Both the position numbers and the translations under genes were made by a program. Shown piece by piece: positions 55,376-64,000 of a DNA stretch of 64,000 nt. The stretch covers positions 1-64,000 of the forward strand of contig NZ_JBAHUQ010000034.1 of assembly GCF_036689865.1 (NCBI RefSeq), written 5' to 3'. Within the stretch, counting starts at the first letter, position 1. Every line of letters starts with the position of its first letter. This DNA is from Magnetococcus sp. PR-3 (GTDB taxonomy: Bacteria > Pseudomonadota > Magnetococcia > Magnetococcales > Magnetococcaceae). A model generated the notes under the pieces. That model did not search any database, was not told the DNA's origin, and saw only the letters and a list, made by a program, of their open reading frames with translations.

Positions 55376-57640
55376 ATGAAGGTGATGTTCGTGGATGATA
55401 TGGCCACTGTACGCATGCTTTATGGGCGTTTGCTCTCCCAAAGTGGCTACGATGTGGTATTGGCAGAATCGGTACAGGATGCTTTGGATAAAGCACGCCA
55501 GGAACATCCTTTATTAGCCATTGTCGATTATCACATGCCTGATGGAACAGGTGCTGACCTGACCCGCGCCCTACTGGCTGAAGAGGCGACCTCTGATATC
55601 TTGGTCGTTATGCATTCACAAAGCTTGGATGTTATTGCAGACTCCCTGGAAGCAGGGGCGATTGATCTGATCCATAAGGAGGACCCTAAAGAGGTCTTTC
55701 TTATGCGTGTTGCTGCCATGGGTCGCTTTATTGAAACCCAAGAAGCTCAGCGCAAAGCCGAAGATGAAGCCCGCCGTAAACAGTTGGAAGCCGCAGAACA
55801 TATGCGCCGGGTCGAAGAACAAGCCCGACATTTATTGGAACATCGGGTTCAAGAGCGTACCCAGGAACTCACCCAAATCAATGCTCGCCTAAGTGATGAA
55901 GTTGAAGTGCGTCAGCGGGCTGAAAGTGGCCTTCGTTTAATCCATAAGGTGTTTGAAAACACTTCTGAGGCCATTATTCTTACGGATATTCAGGGTGTTA
56001 TTATTGACACCAACCCGGCCTTTTCAGAAATAACCGGCTACAGCCGAGAAGAGGCGGTGGGGAATAATCCCCGCTCCTTTAAATCAGACCGTCACGATGA
56101 CAATTTCTACCAGGATATGTGGAAAAAAATCGCTGAGGAAGGGTTGTGGCAGGGAGAAATATGGGACCGACGCAAAAATGGTGAAATCTATCCCAAGCGT
56201 TTGACCATCAACGCCGTCCGCAATCATGAAGGTCGTGTTGAGAACTATATTGGTATTTTTTCTGATATTAGTGAGAGTAAAGCCACTGAACTCAAGCTGG
56301 AACGGCTGGCGTATTACGACGCCCTGACCCAGCTCCCAAACCGTATGCTGTTTCATGATCGGTTGGAGCATGAATTTTATGCAGCCCAGCGGCACCGTAA
56401 ACAGGTGGCCGTCTTCTTTATCGACTTAGATCGCTTTAAACAGGTGAATGATACCCTTGGCCATAGTGCTGGAGATGAACTGCTACAACATGTTGCGCAA
56501 CGTTTGGAAGGATGTGTGCGGGCCAATGATACTGTGGCACGTATGGGGGGCGATGAGTTTACCGTTATTCTCGCCGATATTCATGATAATGAGTCGGTAG
56601 CCAGAGTTGCGCGTAAAGTGCTCGAAGAGTTGCAAAAGAGCATCCATATTAAAGGGCACGATATCTTTGTTGGGGCCAGTATTGGTATTGCCCTCTACCC
56701 CACCAATGGCAGCAATGTCGAGACCCTCACCAAAAATGCGGACATGGCGATGTACCGAGCCAAGGAGAGTGGCCGGGGAAATTATAAGTTCTTTAGTGAA
56801 GAGATGAACGTCAGCACCAGTGAACGTCTCTCCCTGGAAGCTCAGCTCCACCATGCGGTGAATAACCAGCACCTTGAAGTACACTATCAGCCTAAACTGA
56901 ATATGCAGACGGGTATTATGGTCGGCATGGAGGCTCTGGTTCGCTGGCCACAGGATGATGGAAGCATGATCCCCCCGGATCATTTTATTCCAGTCGCGGA
57001 AGAGACTGGCCTTATTGTCCCTCTCGGTCAGTGGGTTATGCGCCAAGCCATGCAGGATTGTGCTCAGTGGGTGGCGAAGAGTGATCATAGTTTAAGGGTG
57101 GCTGTTAATCTTTCAGCCCGTGAGTTTCAGGCCCCTGGACTGGTGGCGAGTATTGAACAAGGGTTGCAAGAGACCGGGCTTGCCCCCGCACACTTTGAGG
57201 TGGAAATTACTGAGAGCTTAATGATGCACGATGTGGAGACCGCCATTGCGACCCTTAAACAGATCAGCGATCTGGGGATTCATATTGCCATGGATGATTT
57301 TGGTACAGGCTACTCTTCATTAAGCTATCTCAAACAGTTCCCCATCCACTCACTCAAGGTCGATCGTTCCTTTGTGCAAGATGTACCGGATGACGCCAAT
57401 GATATTGAGATTATCGCGGCGATCCTATCTTTGGCTAAGGTATTGAACCTTAAGGTGGTGGCGGAAGGTGTTGAAACCATGGATCAGGTGACCTTCCTTA
57501 AGCAAAACCACTGTGATGAATGTCAGGGCTACTATTTCTCTAAACCGCTTTCAAAGTTGGACTTTGATGCTTTTTTACCAGAAGTAGAGTCCCACTCAGC
57601 ACGTCTACTCTCCAGCGTTTCTGAAGTATCTCTCCCCTAA
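55376..57640 (+). CDS. REC-PAS-GGDEF-EAL c-di-GMP enzyme
   Basis: This 754-residue protein can in principle both make and break cyclic-di-GMP. It has a receiver domain (1-115, Asp51, Lys101), a charged coiled coil (about 118-182), a PAS domain (about 185-300), a GGDEF domain (about 310-472; GGDEF at 391-395 intact, RxxD at 382-385 five residues before it), and an EAL domain (about 485-735; EAL 519-521, ITESLM, DDFGTGYSS, VAEGVET), all with catalytic residues present. The gene starts about 370 bases from the first cheW gene and is divergent from the che operon, so the receiver may be a CheA target. Net activity cannot be predicted. Confidence 0.92.
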   Translation: MKVMFVDDMATVRMLYGRLLSQSGYDVVLAESVQDALDKARQEHPLLAIVDYHMPDGTGADLTRALLAEEATSDILVVMHSQSLDVIADSLEAGAIDLIHKEDPKEVFLMRVAAMGRFIETQEAQRKAEDEARRKQLEAAEHMRRVEEQARHLLEHRVQERTQELTQINARLSDEVEVRQRAESGLRLIHKVFENTSEAIILTDIQGVIIDTNPAFSEITGYSREEAVGNNPRSFKSDRHDDNFYQDMWKKIAEEGLWQGEIWDRRKNGEIYPKRLTINAVRNHEGRVENYIGIFSDISESKATELKLERLAYYDALTQLPNRMLFHDRLEHEFYAAQRHRKQVAVFFIDLDRFKQVNDTLGHSAGDELLQHVAQRLEGCVRANDTVARMGGDEFTVILADIHDNESVARVARKVLEELQKSIHIKGHDIFVGASIGIALYPTNGSNVETLTKNADMAMYRAKESGRGNYKFFSEEMNVSTSERLSLEAQLHHAVNNQHLEVHYQPKLNMQTGIMVGMEALVRWPQDDGSMIPPDHFIPVAEETGLIVPLGQWVMRQAMQDCAQWVAKSDHSLRVAVNLSAREFQAPGLVASIEQGLQETGLAPAHFEVEITESLMMHDVETAIATLKQISDLGIHIAMDDFGTGYSSLSYLKQFPIHSLKVDRSFVQDVPDDANDIEIIAAILSLAKVLNLKVVAEGVETMDQVTFLKQNHCDECQGYYFSKPLSKLDFDAFLPEVESHSARLLSSVSEVSLP

Positions 57641-57658
57641 AGGGATACGGTTTATGGG

Positions 57659-59320
57659 TCAATCCCAAGCTGCAATCACGCGGCCAACATCCAAATGATT
57701 GCTCAGCAACTCGATACGTGCCTTTAGGGCAAGCTTTCGCTCTTCAAACGGACCTGCATGTAAACGTACCATCTCTTCATCTTTGATGGTTCGCTTCTCC
57801 TCACGTATGGAATAACCAAGCTTTTTCACCCGCAAAGAGACCTCTTCAGCAATGCTCGATCGCTTAAAGTAACCCAACTCTACCCAATAGCCACTGTGAC
57901 TTGGTTGCATGTCAGATTCAGGTTCAGGTCTCACACTGGCCATATCATCAATCGGCGTCAAAATGGCGCCAGGATTCTGCTTAGTTGTGGAAGAGACTTT
58001 GCTGATCTGAAGTGGTTTGTGCTGGGGAGTATCTGTTGGATGCAACTTGCCATCTTTAGAGTCTATAGCCTGATGTTGTCGATGAGAAGAACGCTTGCGC
58101 TCGCTATCCGCCATGGCTGTTGGGACAGACTTTCCATCCTCCCGATTGATCGATGATGCCAGCATTTGAGGTTTCAGATCACTGGGTTTGGCGTGAGATA
58201 TCGAAGGGGCAGGCTTCAATTGGCTTGAGGATGCTTGATCTAACAACCCATGTGTCACGTTAGGTTGATCGGCATGCTCCGACTTAACAACCCTCTCAGG
58301 ATCAGGCAAGCGTGTTGCTGGTTTTTCAGGATTAGGCACTTGTTGAATTTTAGGTGAAGAGGCTTGGAGAACAGACAGCTCAGCACCTACATCTTCAGGG
58401 GCATGCTCTGCTTTATGCTGGGCATTGGTCAATGTCTGCGGTGTTGTTACTGGCGTGCAGATGTGTTTAGCATCCCTCTCGCTGGGTAGAAACGGTTTAA
58501 TTTCAACAAATTCTTGAGAGCCTTGATATCCAGAGAGCTTTTTTAATTGTCTACGAACCCAAAGCGCCTGATCACTCTGCACAGGGCAGTAAGCCAAGCT
58601 ACGCTCAAACCCGTGTAGCGCTACAATGGATTTATGGAGTAGCATATCATCCAAGGCGGTATGCATAAGCCACTCACAACGGCGCATCTCATGACGGCCC
58701 TGCTTTAAAGTCAAAGAGAGTGCCATTAATTGACGGCGATCAAGCTGACCCAAATGAAACAGAGCCAGTGACTCTTGCCATACATAGGGTTCTAAAGAAG
58801 GGAGTTGGGCTTCAAGCCAAGCTCTAGCATCCTTTTGACCATTTTGCACCATGGCAAAGAAGCGCCATAGTTTGGGGTATGGCGTTGGCAAGTTAGGATG
58901 CTTATCTAACAGAGAAGAAAAATCCTCCTGACTGCCCGTATAATCTTCCAAAAACAGTTTAACCATCGCCCGATTATTGAGATACCGGGGATGTTCCGGA
59001 TGAAGGGAAAGGGAACGATCTAGGTCTTTTAATGCTTGTGCATCTTGCCCTAAACGTTTGTAGGAGGATCCTCTATTATTTAAAACAATGGCCCGCTGTA
59101 ATGGCGTTAAGTCTTCATGTTGTAATGCTTGGGTAAAAAACTTAATGGATGCCGCATACCCTCCCCGTTTGGCGACCAATTCCCCCCGGTAGGCCAAATT
59201 TAAAGCATTTTGTGTTTCTTGTTTGGGAGGCTTTGGCCGTAAAAGTGTGGCACAGCCTGAAAGCGCTAAAGAGATGCTCAACACACATAGAACACGAAAA
59301 GTCTGATTCCACAAATACAT
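57659..59320 (-). CDS. TPR and SPOR-domain lipoprotein
   Basis: This 553-residue protein has a lipoprotein signal ending in LALSGC (lipid on Cys23). TPR-like repeats follow (about 40-150: ALNLAYRGELVAK, AIVLNNRGSSYKRLGQ, RYLNNRAMVKLFLEDY), then a helical part to about 280, a 190-residue disordered Pro/Ser/Gln linker, and a C-terminal SPOR domain (about 475-553: GYWVELGYFKRSSIAEEV...VRLHAGPFEER). SPOR domains bind denuded peptidoglycan at division sites, so it probably tethers the outer membrane to septal glycan. I chose the ATG at 59320 with GAGG 8 bases upstream. It is convergent with the GGDEF-EAL gene (18-base gap). Confidence 0.85.
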   Translation of the reverse strand: MYLWNQTFRVLCVLSISLALSGCATLLRPKPPKQETQNALNLAYRGELVAKRGGYAASIKFFTQALQHEDLTPLQRAIVLNNRGSSYKRLGQDAQALKDLDRSLSLHPEHPRYLNNRAMVKLFLEDYTGSQEDFSSLLDKHPNLPTPYPKLWRFFAMVQNGQKDARAWLEAQLPSLEPYVWQESLALFHLGQLDRRQLMALSLTLKQGRHEMRRCEWLMHTALDDMLLHKSIVALHGFERSLAYCPVQSDQALWVRRQLKKLSGYQGSQEFVEIKPFLPSERDAKHICTPVTTPQTLTNAQHKAEHAPEDVGAELSVLQASSPKIQQVPNPEKPATRLPDPERVVKSEHADQPNVTHGLLDQASSSQLKPAPSISHAKPSDLKPQMLASSINREDGKSVPTAMADSERKRSSHRQHQAIDSKDGKLHPTDTPQHKPLQISKVSSTTKQNPGAILTPIDDMASVRPEPESDMQPSHSGYWVELGYFKRSSIAEEVSLRVKKLGYSIREEKRTIKDEEMVRLHAGPFEERKLALKARIELLSNHLDVGRVIAAWD

Positions 59321-59440
59321 AAAAAACACCTCAAGAGCTACAGGGGCTGCACCACCCGCACGATCATCTTTATCTTGTCACAATCTGTTATTGTATAATG
59401 ATTTTTTTTGATCACAACCGTTTGTTTTTCTTTCATAGCT

Positions 59441-59468
59441 TTCAACCTTTATGATCATGAAGGTTGAA
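59441..59468. repeat. 28-base near-perfect palindrome in a long intergenic gap
   Basis: TTCAACCTT (59441-59449) and AAGGTTGAA (59460-59468) are perfect inverted repeats, and the loop contains ATGATCAT, itself a palindrome, so the whole 28 bases are nearly symmetric. It could be an operator for either flanking gene. The rest of the AT-rich gap 59321-59798 shows no gene. Confidence 0.6.
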
Positions 59469-59690
59469 CTCAAAAGAGGGATATAAACCTTAATAAATGG
59501 GCCCATATCGCGCTAAAAAAGAAAATCATGACGGCAAAAAATTAACACATATCAACTAAATAAACGTAAGGAGTTAAAAATTTAATAAAAAAAGATTATA
59601 AAGGTTAGAACCGTAAGAAAATAATGATTCGTTGTTGCATCCCGATCAGATACAAGAGATTCTCATTGATGTAGCTGTACATTACATTTT

Positions 59691-59719
59691 TTGGGAGTTT
59701 TTTTACGCTGTGTTACTCT
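59691..59719 (+). promoter_or_regulatory. Candidate promoter for the haem-sensor kinase operon
   Basis: TTGGGA (59691-59696) and TACTCT (59714-59719) are 17 bases apart. The start would be near 59726, about 70 bases before the kinase ATG. Both boxes are partial matches. Confidence 0.3.
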
Positions 59720-59798
59720 AAAACAGTGCCACGTTGGACAATTTACTTGTTTTAATCAGATGGGCCTTCTTGTCTGGTTTTATGCAGGGGAGTGACGG

Positions 59799-61430
59799 AT
59801 GACAGATCCAAAGACACCTACCGCCCCTAATAACGCTACCTTAAGTCTAGAGTCTTCGGGCTCCTTAGGAGCTGCGCGTTCGTCTGTTATCCGTTTTGCC
59901 ATTATTGCCACCATCGTATGGAGCACTGTCAGCCTTCTCACGGTTTTCTGGAGTTACCATCGTGAACGAGGCTTAGCCAAGGAGTTGGCATCCAAAGAGG
60001 CATTGGCACTTTTCAAAAAAGATCTGGCTTTTCGAAAGTGGGCAACCGCCCATGGTGGAGTCTATGTAAAACCAGATTCCAGAACTCCGCCTAACCCCTA
60101 TCTGGGGCACCTTCCTAATCGGGATGTTTTAACCAGCGAGGGTCAAGAGCTGACCTTAATGAACCCCGCTTATATGATGCGACAAATGACCACTGAATTC
60201 CAAAAAGCCTATGGTATTCGGGGACATATCACCTCATTAGTTCTTCTAAATCCGATCAATGAACCCGACGGGTGGGAACGTTTAATTCTTGAGCAGTATG
60301 AGACAAATCCACGTGAAGTAATCTCTGAAGAGATTATTGAAGGGGACCCCTACATGCGCCTAATGCGGCCCATGTTTATGACCAAAGGGTGTGTAAAGTG
60401 CCATGGTCATTTGGGTTTTAAAGATGGTGACCTTCGGGGAGGGATTAGTGTGGCTGTCCCGCTGGCGTCCTACTATTTGGCCGCCGATACATCTACCCGT
60501 AATGTGATTGTCATTACAGCATTGCTGTGGTTGCTGGGGGTCATTGGGTTAATTATTCACACCAGAGACCGTTTGGCCCAAATTGGTGTCCTGGCCGATA
60601 ATACCCAGCGGCTGGAAACAGAGGTTAAGACACGTTTTAAAGCAGAACGGGCACTGGAGAAGGCCAATACCAGCCTGCAAAGTAAAAATACAGAGCTTGA
60701 ACAGATTGTATATGTCACCTCACACGATCTACGTTCACCTCTGGTCAATATTCAAGGGTATGGTAAAGAGCTGGCTTTTAGCCTTAAAGAGTTACACGCC
60801 TTGCTTAAGGATGAGGCTATTCCAGTAAAGATCCATGACGAGATGGGGCAGATTGTTGATGAGGATATCCCTGATGCCCTGGACTTTATTCAACATAGCA
60901 CGAAAAAAATGGATGGGTTGCTCTCGGGCTTATTAAAAATATCAAGACTCGGTCGAGCTGGTGTCACCATTGAGGAAGTTGATGCAACATCCGTTGCCAA
61001 ACAAGCGGCTAAAGATTTTGAATTCCAACTTGATGAACACAAAATCACCTTGGATATTCAGCCCCTACCAAACTGCCACGCAGATGTGATGCAGTTGAAT
61101 CAAATTTTCTCCAACCTGATTGCCAATTCCATTAAATACCGTACACCTGATCAGTCAGGTAAGATCTCGATTACAGGTGAGATCCAAGGCAAATTTGCCG
61201 TGTATACCGTCAAAGATAACGGTATTGGTATAGCTGAGAGCCACTTGGCAAGAATTTTTGATATTTTTCACCGTCTACATCCTGAGACAAGTGATGGTGA
61301 AGGTATAGGGCTGACCATTGTACAACGTGCGCTGGATCGTCTGAATGGCGAAATATCCGTCACATCAACTTTGGGTGAAGGAAGCGCGTTTCAATTCCGT
61401 TTACCCCTTACGACATCTAAAATATCATGA
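59799..61430 (+). CDS. Membrane histidine kinase with periplasmic c-type haem sensor
   Basis: This 543-residue kinase has two membrane segments (about 32-52 and 235-255) around a 180-residue periplasmic domain of the Tll0287-like (DUF3365) type. It contains KGCVKCHGH, a CxxCH haem c attachment motif (Cys198, Cys201, His202). The cytoplasmic part has a coiled coil, HisKA (SHDLRSPLVNIQGYG, His309) and HATPase (NLIANSIKYR, DNGIGIAE, GEGIGLTIV). It probably senses redox state or a small ligand such as NO, CO or O2 in the periplasm; the exact signal is unknown. GGGGAG precedes the ATG. The stop overlaps the next gene (ATGA). Confidence 0.9.
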   Translation: MTDPKTPTAPNNATLSLESSGSLGAARSSVIRFAIIATIVWSTVSLLTVFWSYHRERGLAKELASKEALALFKKDLAFRKWATAHGGVYVKPDSRTPPNPYLGHLPNRDVLTSEGQELTLMNPAYMMRQMTTEFQKAYGIRGHITSLVLLNPINEPDGWERLILEQYETNPREVISEEIIEGDPYMRLMRPMFMTKGCVKCHGHLGFKDGDLRGGISVAVPLASYYLAADTSTRNVIVITALLWLLGVIGLIIHTRDRLAQIGVLADNTQRLETEVKTRFKAERALEKANTSLQSKNTELEQIVYVTSHDLRSPLVNIQGYGKELAFSLKELHALLKDEAIPVKIHDEMGQIVDEDIPDALDFIQHSTKKMDGLLSGLLKISRLGRAGVTIEEVDATSVAKQAAKDFEFQLDEHKITLDIQPLPNCHADVMQLNQIFSNLIANSIKYRTPDQSGKISITGEIQGKFAVYTVKDNGIGIAESHLARIFDIFHRLHPETSDGEGIGLTIVQRALDRLNGEISVTSTLGEGSAFQFRLPLTTSKIS

Positions 61431-61885
61431 GCCTATCTATGAACAATGAAGTAACCATTCTGATTGCAGAAGATGATTCAGGCCACGCAGGGTTGATTCG
61501 CAAAAACCTGAAGCGGGCAGGTATCTCCAACAATCTTCATCACTTTAAGGATGGGCAGGAAGTTATCGACTTTCTTTTTTGCCTTGGGGAGGGCCCTCAT
61601 CGCGAAAAAGGTGAAGCCTACATGCTGCTGTTGGATATACGCATGCCGCGTATGGATGGTGTTGAAGTCCTTAAACGCATTAAAGAGGACCGGGCTCTAC
61701 GCAAGCTGCCTGTTATGATGTTAACCACCACCGACGACCCCAGAGAAATAGAAAAATGCTATGATCTTGGGTGTAGCAACTATATTACAAAGCCCATTGA
61801 CTATGATAAATTTGTGGAAGCGATCCGAAGCTTGGGACTTTTCCTAAGTGTGGTTCAAATTCCACATGTTAACGGTCTTGATTAA
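61427..61885 (+). CDS. Rcp1-like single-domain response regulator
   Basis: This 152-residue protein is one receiver domain with AEDD, phospho-Asp70 (MLLLDIRMPRMDG), the switch Thr (MLTTTDD) and Lys in ITKPIDY. The HxGLIRKNL start, the 10-residue insert after DFLFCLGEG, and the length match the Rcp1 group, which commonly pairs with an upstream phytochrome- or PAS-type kinase. It overlaps the haem-sensor kinase by 4 bases and is its likely phosphate acceptor. It lacks an output domain, so it may pass the signal to the hybrid kinase downstream. Confidence 0.92.
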   Translation: MSLSMNNEVTILIAEDDSGHAGLIRKNLKRAGISNNLHHFKDGQEVIDFLFCLGEGPHREKGEAYMLLLDIRMPRMDGVEVLKRIKEDRALRKLPVMMLTTTDDPREIEKCYDLGCSNYITKPIDYDKFVEAIRSLGLFLSVVQIPHVNGLD

Positions 61886-61890
61886 ACACC

Positions 61891-64000
61891 ATGTGCCCCA
61901 CTGATACCGCATATGCTCATACGGCCTCCGTTCAGATCCATGCCAGTGGTTGGACAATTTTGGTGGTGGAGGATGATGAGGGGTTAAACCGGCTTATCCA
62001 ACGACGTTTAAAGCGCGTTGGTTACCGTACCGATGGCGTCATGCTTGGTGAGGATGCGTTGGCATTTCTCAAAGAGAGCAGTCAACAGGTATTGGTGTTG
62101 GTGGATTACTTTCTGCCGGATATGAATGGTATTGATCTGGTACGCAAGCTATGTGCACTGCCCACTGAAATTCCCTTCATCTTTATGACAGGCCATGGAG
62201 ATGAGCAACTGGCTGTTGAAATCATGAAGCTGGGTGCTGGGGATTATTTAATTAAAACCCAGGAATTTCTTGAAACCATACCTACAGCCGTGCACCGCTT
62301 GCTGCAAGAGATGGAAACCAAGCAACAGCTGGCACAAGCTCAAGACCGGTTGCGTAAAAGTGAAGAGAGTTTTCGACTTTTGCTGGAATACTCCCCTACC
62401 CCAATGGCTTTGGCCGATAGCCACAACAAACTTGTCTATTTAAATCGTTGCTTTAATGATACCTTCGGCTACACCACGCTACAGTTAAAAAACTTGCCTG
62501 ATCTATGGGATCTTGCACAAGATCGGTCACGGATTGAAGCAATGCCTCAGTGGGGTAGTGTCCAGCAGACCCCATTACAGGGGCTGGAATTACGCTGTAA
62601 AACTGGAAAAGTTCGTACTGTAGATGTTGTAACATCAACCATATCAGATCAATTTTTATTGGTTTTTCATGATATTTCACAGCGGATTGAACAAGAAGCT
62701 GCGCTACGTGAAAGTGAAGCACGTTTCCGCCAGCTGGCAGAGAATATTGATCAAGTTTTTTGGGTAGGATCTTTAGACTGGCAGCAAGTCTATTACATTA
62801 ACCCCACCTTTGAGCGGTTATGGCGTATAACCAGTAGCCGCCTGCTGAAAGAACCCTTGTGCTGGTTAGAACCAATTCCCCAAGAGGATCAAGAAAAAAT
62901 TCAGCAGATTATTCCCAGCCATGCCGATGATATTACAGGGCCAATCACCTTTCCAGAGTATCGCATCTGTCATGCGGATGGGACCACGCATTGGATTCAG
63001 GCTCGAGCCTTTCCAGTAATGGATGATCACGGTAAAGCGATACGTATTGTCGGTGTCGCGGAAGATATTACCGTTAGCAAGCAGGTTCAGCAGGAGATTT
63101 TACAAGCAAAAGAGCAGGCGGAAGCCGCCAATGTGGCTAAAGGAGAGTTTTTGGCCATTATGAGCCATGAAATTCGCACCCCCATGAATGCCATTTTGGG
63201 TATGTCAGATTTACTGACAGAAACAGATCTGTCACGAGAACAGCGCGATCATCTAAAAGTCATTCAGCGTAACGGTGAAATTTTAGGTGCGCTGATTAAT
63301 GATATTTTAGATCTTTCCAAGGTAGAAGCAGGCCACCTTCAAATCGAACAGACCCGATTTGAGCTACCTGAATTGATGGATCAGATCAATACCATCTTCT
63401 CCCCTCTCTCTTTGGACAAAGGGGTACAGCTCAATACGGTTATTGGTCCTGAACTGCCCACCCACTGCTTGGGGGATCCTGTGCGGCTAAGACAGGTCCT
63501 TATTAATCTGGTGGGGAATGCCATTAAATTCACTCCAGATGGGAGTATTTTAGTAAGTGCAACGCTAAATCCTGTGGAGAAATGCGTGATCTTTAGCGTG
63601 TCGGATACAGGTATTGGTATTGCCCATACTCAACTGGAGCATATTTTTAATAAATTCTCTCAGGCCGATAGCTCCATTACCCGTCGATATGGAGGAACAG
63701 GGTTAGGCTTAGCTCTAAGCCGTTCATTGGTCGAGGCCATGGGGGGAAAAATATGGGCAAACAGTACCGAAAGTGTGGGCAGTGCTTTCCACTTCTGCTT
63801 ACCGCTGGATGGCCCCCAATGTGGTTTAAAAACGGTTGATATTCAAATACTGACATCAACAACCACAGAACAAGAGGCTGTGCACGAATCTGATACCTTA
63901 AGCGGGCACTCGCTTTTGCTGGTAGAAGATGCCACGGATAACATTACGCTTTTCAAAGCTTTTTTGAAGAAGAGTGGCCTAGACCTAACCGTTGCTACCA
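61891..64000 (+). CDS. Hybrid REC-PAS-PAS-HisKA-HATPase-REC kinase (partial, 3' end missing)
   Basis: The frame opens with ATG at 61891, 5 bases after the preceding stop, and is open to the window edge (703 codons). It has an N-terminal receiver (about 20-140, phospho-Asp72 in [10 protein letters not shown], Lys122), two PAS domains (about 157-275 and 278-400), HisKA ([13 protein letters not shown], His426), HATPase (N box around Asn539-Asn543, SDTGIGIA at 571-578, GGTGLGL at 601-607) and the start of a second receiver ([10 protein letters not shown], from about 674). The ribosome-binding site is weak, suggesting coupling to the upstream gene. It completes a three-gene phosphorelay with the kinase and Rcp1-like protein. 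Further receiver or HPt domains may lie beyond the edge. Confidence 0.9.
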   Translation, partial: MCPTDTAYAHTASVQIHASGWTILVVEDDEGLNRLIQRRLKRVGYRTDGVMLGEDALAFLKESSQQVLVLVDYFLPDMNGIDLVRKLCALPTEIPFIFMTGHGDEQLAVEIMKLGAGDYLIKTQEFLETIPTAVHRLLQEMETKQQLAQAQDRLRKSEESFRLLLEYSPTPMALADSHNKLVYLNRCFNDTFGYTTLQLKNLPDLWDLAQDRSRIEAMPQWGSVQQTPLQGLELRCKTGKVRTVDVVTSTISDQFLLVFHDISQRIEQEAALRESEARFRQLAENIDQVFWVGSLDWQQVYYINPTFERLWRITSSRLLKEPLCWLEPIPQEDQEKIQQIIPSHADDITGPITFPEYRICHADGTTHWIQARAFPVMDDHGKAIRIVGVAEDITVSKQVQQEILQAKEQAEAANVAKGEFLAIMSHEIRTPMNAILGMSDLLTETDLSREQRDHLKVIQRNGEILGALINDILDLSKVEAGHLQIEQTRFELPELMDQINTIFSPLSLDKGVQLNTVIGPELPTHCLGDPVRLRQVLINLVGNAIKFTPDGSILVSATLNPVEKCVIFSVSDTGIGIAHTQLEHIFNKFSQADSSITRRYGGTGLGLALSRSLVEAMGGKIWANSTESVGSAFHFCLPLDGPQCGLKTVDIQILTSTTTEQEAVHESDTLSGHSLLLVEDATDNITLFKAFLKKSGLDLTVAT

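Noticed and set aside
45346-57640. Reading the che cluster as a classic flagellar chemotaxis operon
   Set aside because: There is no cheY, cheZ, cheD or flagellar gene, CheA carries a receiver and CheR carries TPRs. The Wsp-type reading fits better, although motor control cannot be excluded.
59375-59399. TTGTCA followed by a perfect TATAAT
   Set aside because: The boxes are only 13 bases apart, too close for a sigma-70 promoter, and the site is 400 bases from the next plus-strand gene.
62453-62722. Minus-strand frame of 89 codons inside the hybrid kinase
   Set aside because: It is antisense to the well-supported PAS region and shows no motif or start signal.
1-64000. Search for insertion sequences, prophage, integrases, CRISPR arrays and toxin-antitoxin pairs
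   Set aside because: I found no transposase, integrase, repeat-spacer array or toxin-antitoxin pair. All long frames are accounted for by chromosomal housekeeping, envelope or signalling genes.

Overview
The window is a 64 kb piece of a Gram-negative (Pseudomonadota) chromosome of roughly even base composition. It is dense, mostly on the minus strand, and free of recognisable insertion sequences, prophage or CRISPR arrays. The lipid A, BamA/Skp and lipoprotein genes show an outer membrane, and the chemosensory, PilZ and c-di-GMP genes show a signalling-rich, probably motile or surface-responsive cell. Gene order (fabD-fabG-acpP-fabF-mltG-tmk-holB; uvrC-pgsA-tRNA; rpsB-tsf-pyrH-frr-uppS-cdsA-dxr-rseP-bamA-skp-fabZ-lpxA) is proteobacterial. 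LpxI in place of LpxH and a RicT-like PSP1 gene argue against an enteric-type gammaproteobacterium. A deep-branching alphaproteobacterial, Magnetococcales-like or zetaproteobacterial host would fit, but this is inference.

Region 1 (about 0-13 kb) holds two unknown exported proteins, a PilZ protein and a TatD-radical SAM fusion. These are followed by a fatty-acid/DNA-replication operon read leftward (fabD, fabG, acpP, fabF, mltG, tmk, holB, PSP1). Region 2 (13-24 kb) has a NYN-domain protein, three tRNA genes (Gly-Cys-Gly), pgsA, uvrC, lgt and pheA on the minus strand, then rsmJ, hrpA and a small membrane protein on the plus strand. Region 3 (23.7-39.3 kb) is one long minus-strand block for translation, isoprenoid, phospholipid, outer-membrane and lipid A synthesis (rpsB to lpxB), with a Gfo/Idh oxidoreductase inserted between lpxI and lpxB and with lpxD absent. 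trxA lies at its left end. Region 4 (39.4-45 kb) contains yciO, ilvD, a small methyltransferase and an orphan hypF.

Region 5 (45.3-57.6 kb) is the most interesting part. It is a chemosensory cluster in the order cheW - cheR(TPR) - cheW - soluble globin-coupled receptor - cheA(REC) - cheB - Hpt-like protein. A REC-REC-GGDEF gene lies at one end and a REC-PAS-GGDEF-EAL gene at the other, and there is no stand-alone cheY. The parts and order match the Wsp-type pathway that controls cyclic-di-GMP, but the receptor carries a haem globin instead of a periplasmic sensor. The simplest reading is an oxygen (or other haem ligand) to c-di-GMP pathway. The small gene after cheB looks like an HPt domain whose phospho-accepting His is replaced by Asp.

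Region 6 (57.6-64 kb) has a TPR/SPOR lipoprotein and then a three-gene plus-strand signalling operon. That operon encodes a membrane histidine kinase with a periplasmic CxxCH haem-type sensor, an Rcp1-like single-domain response regulator, and a REC-PAS-PAS-HisKA-HATPase-REC hybrid kinase that runs off the right edge.

Several strong hairpins lie between genes: attenuator-like terminators between rpsB and tsf and between the receptor gene and cheA, and perfect palindromes between tsf and pyrH, between acpP and fabF, and upstream of cheB. They probably tune the relative expression of operon neighbours.
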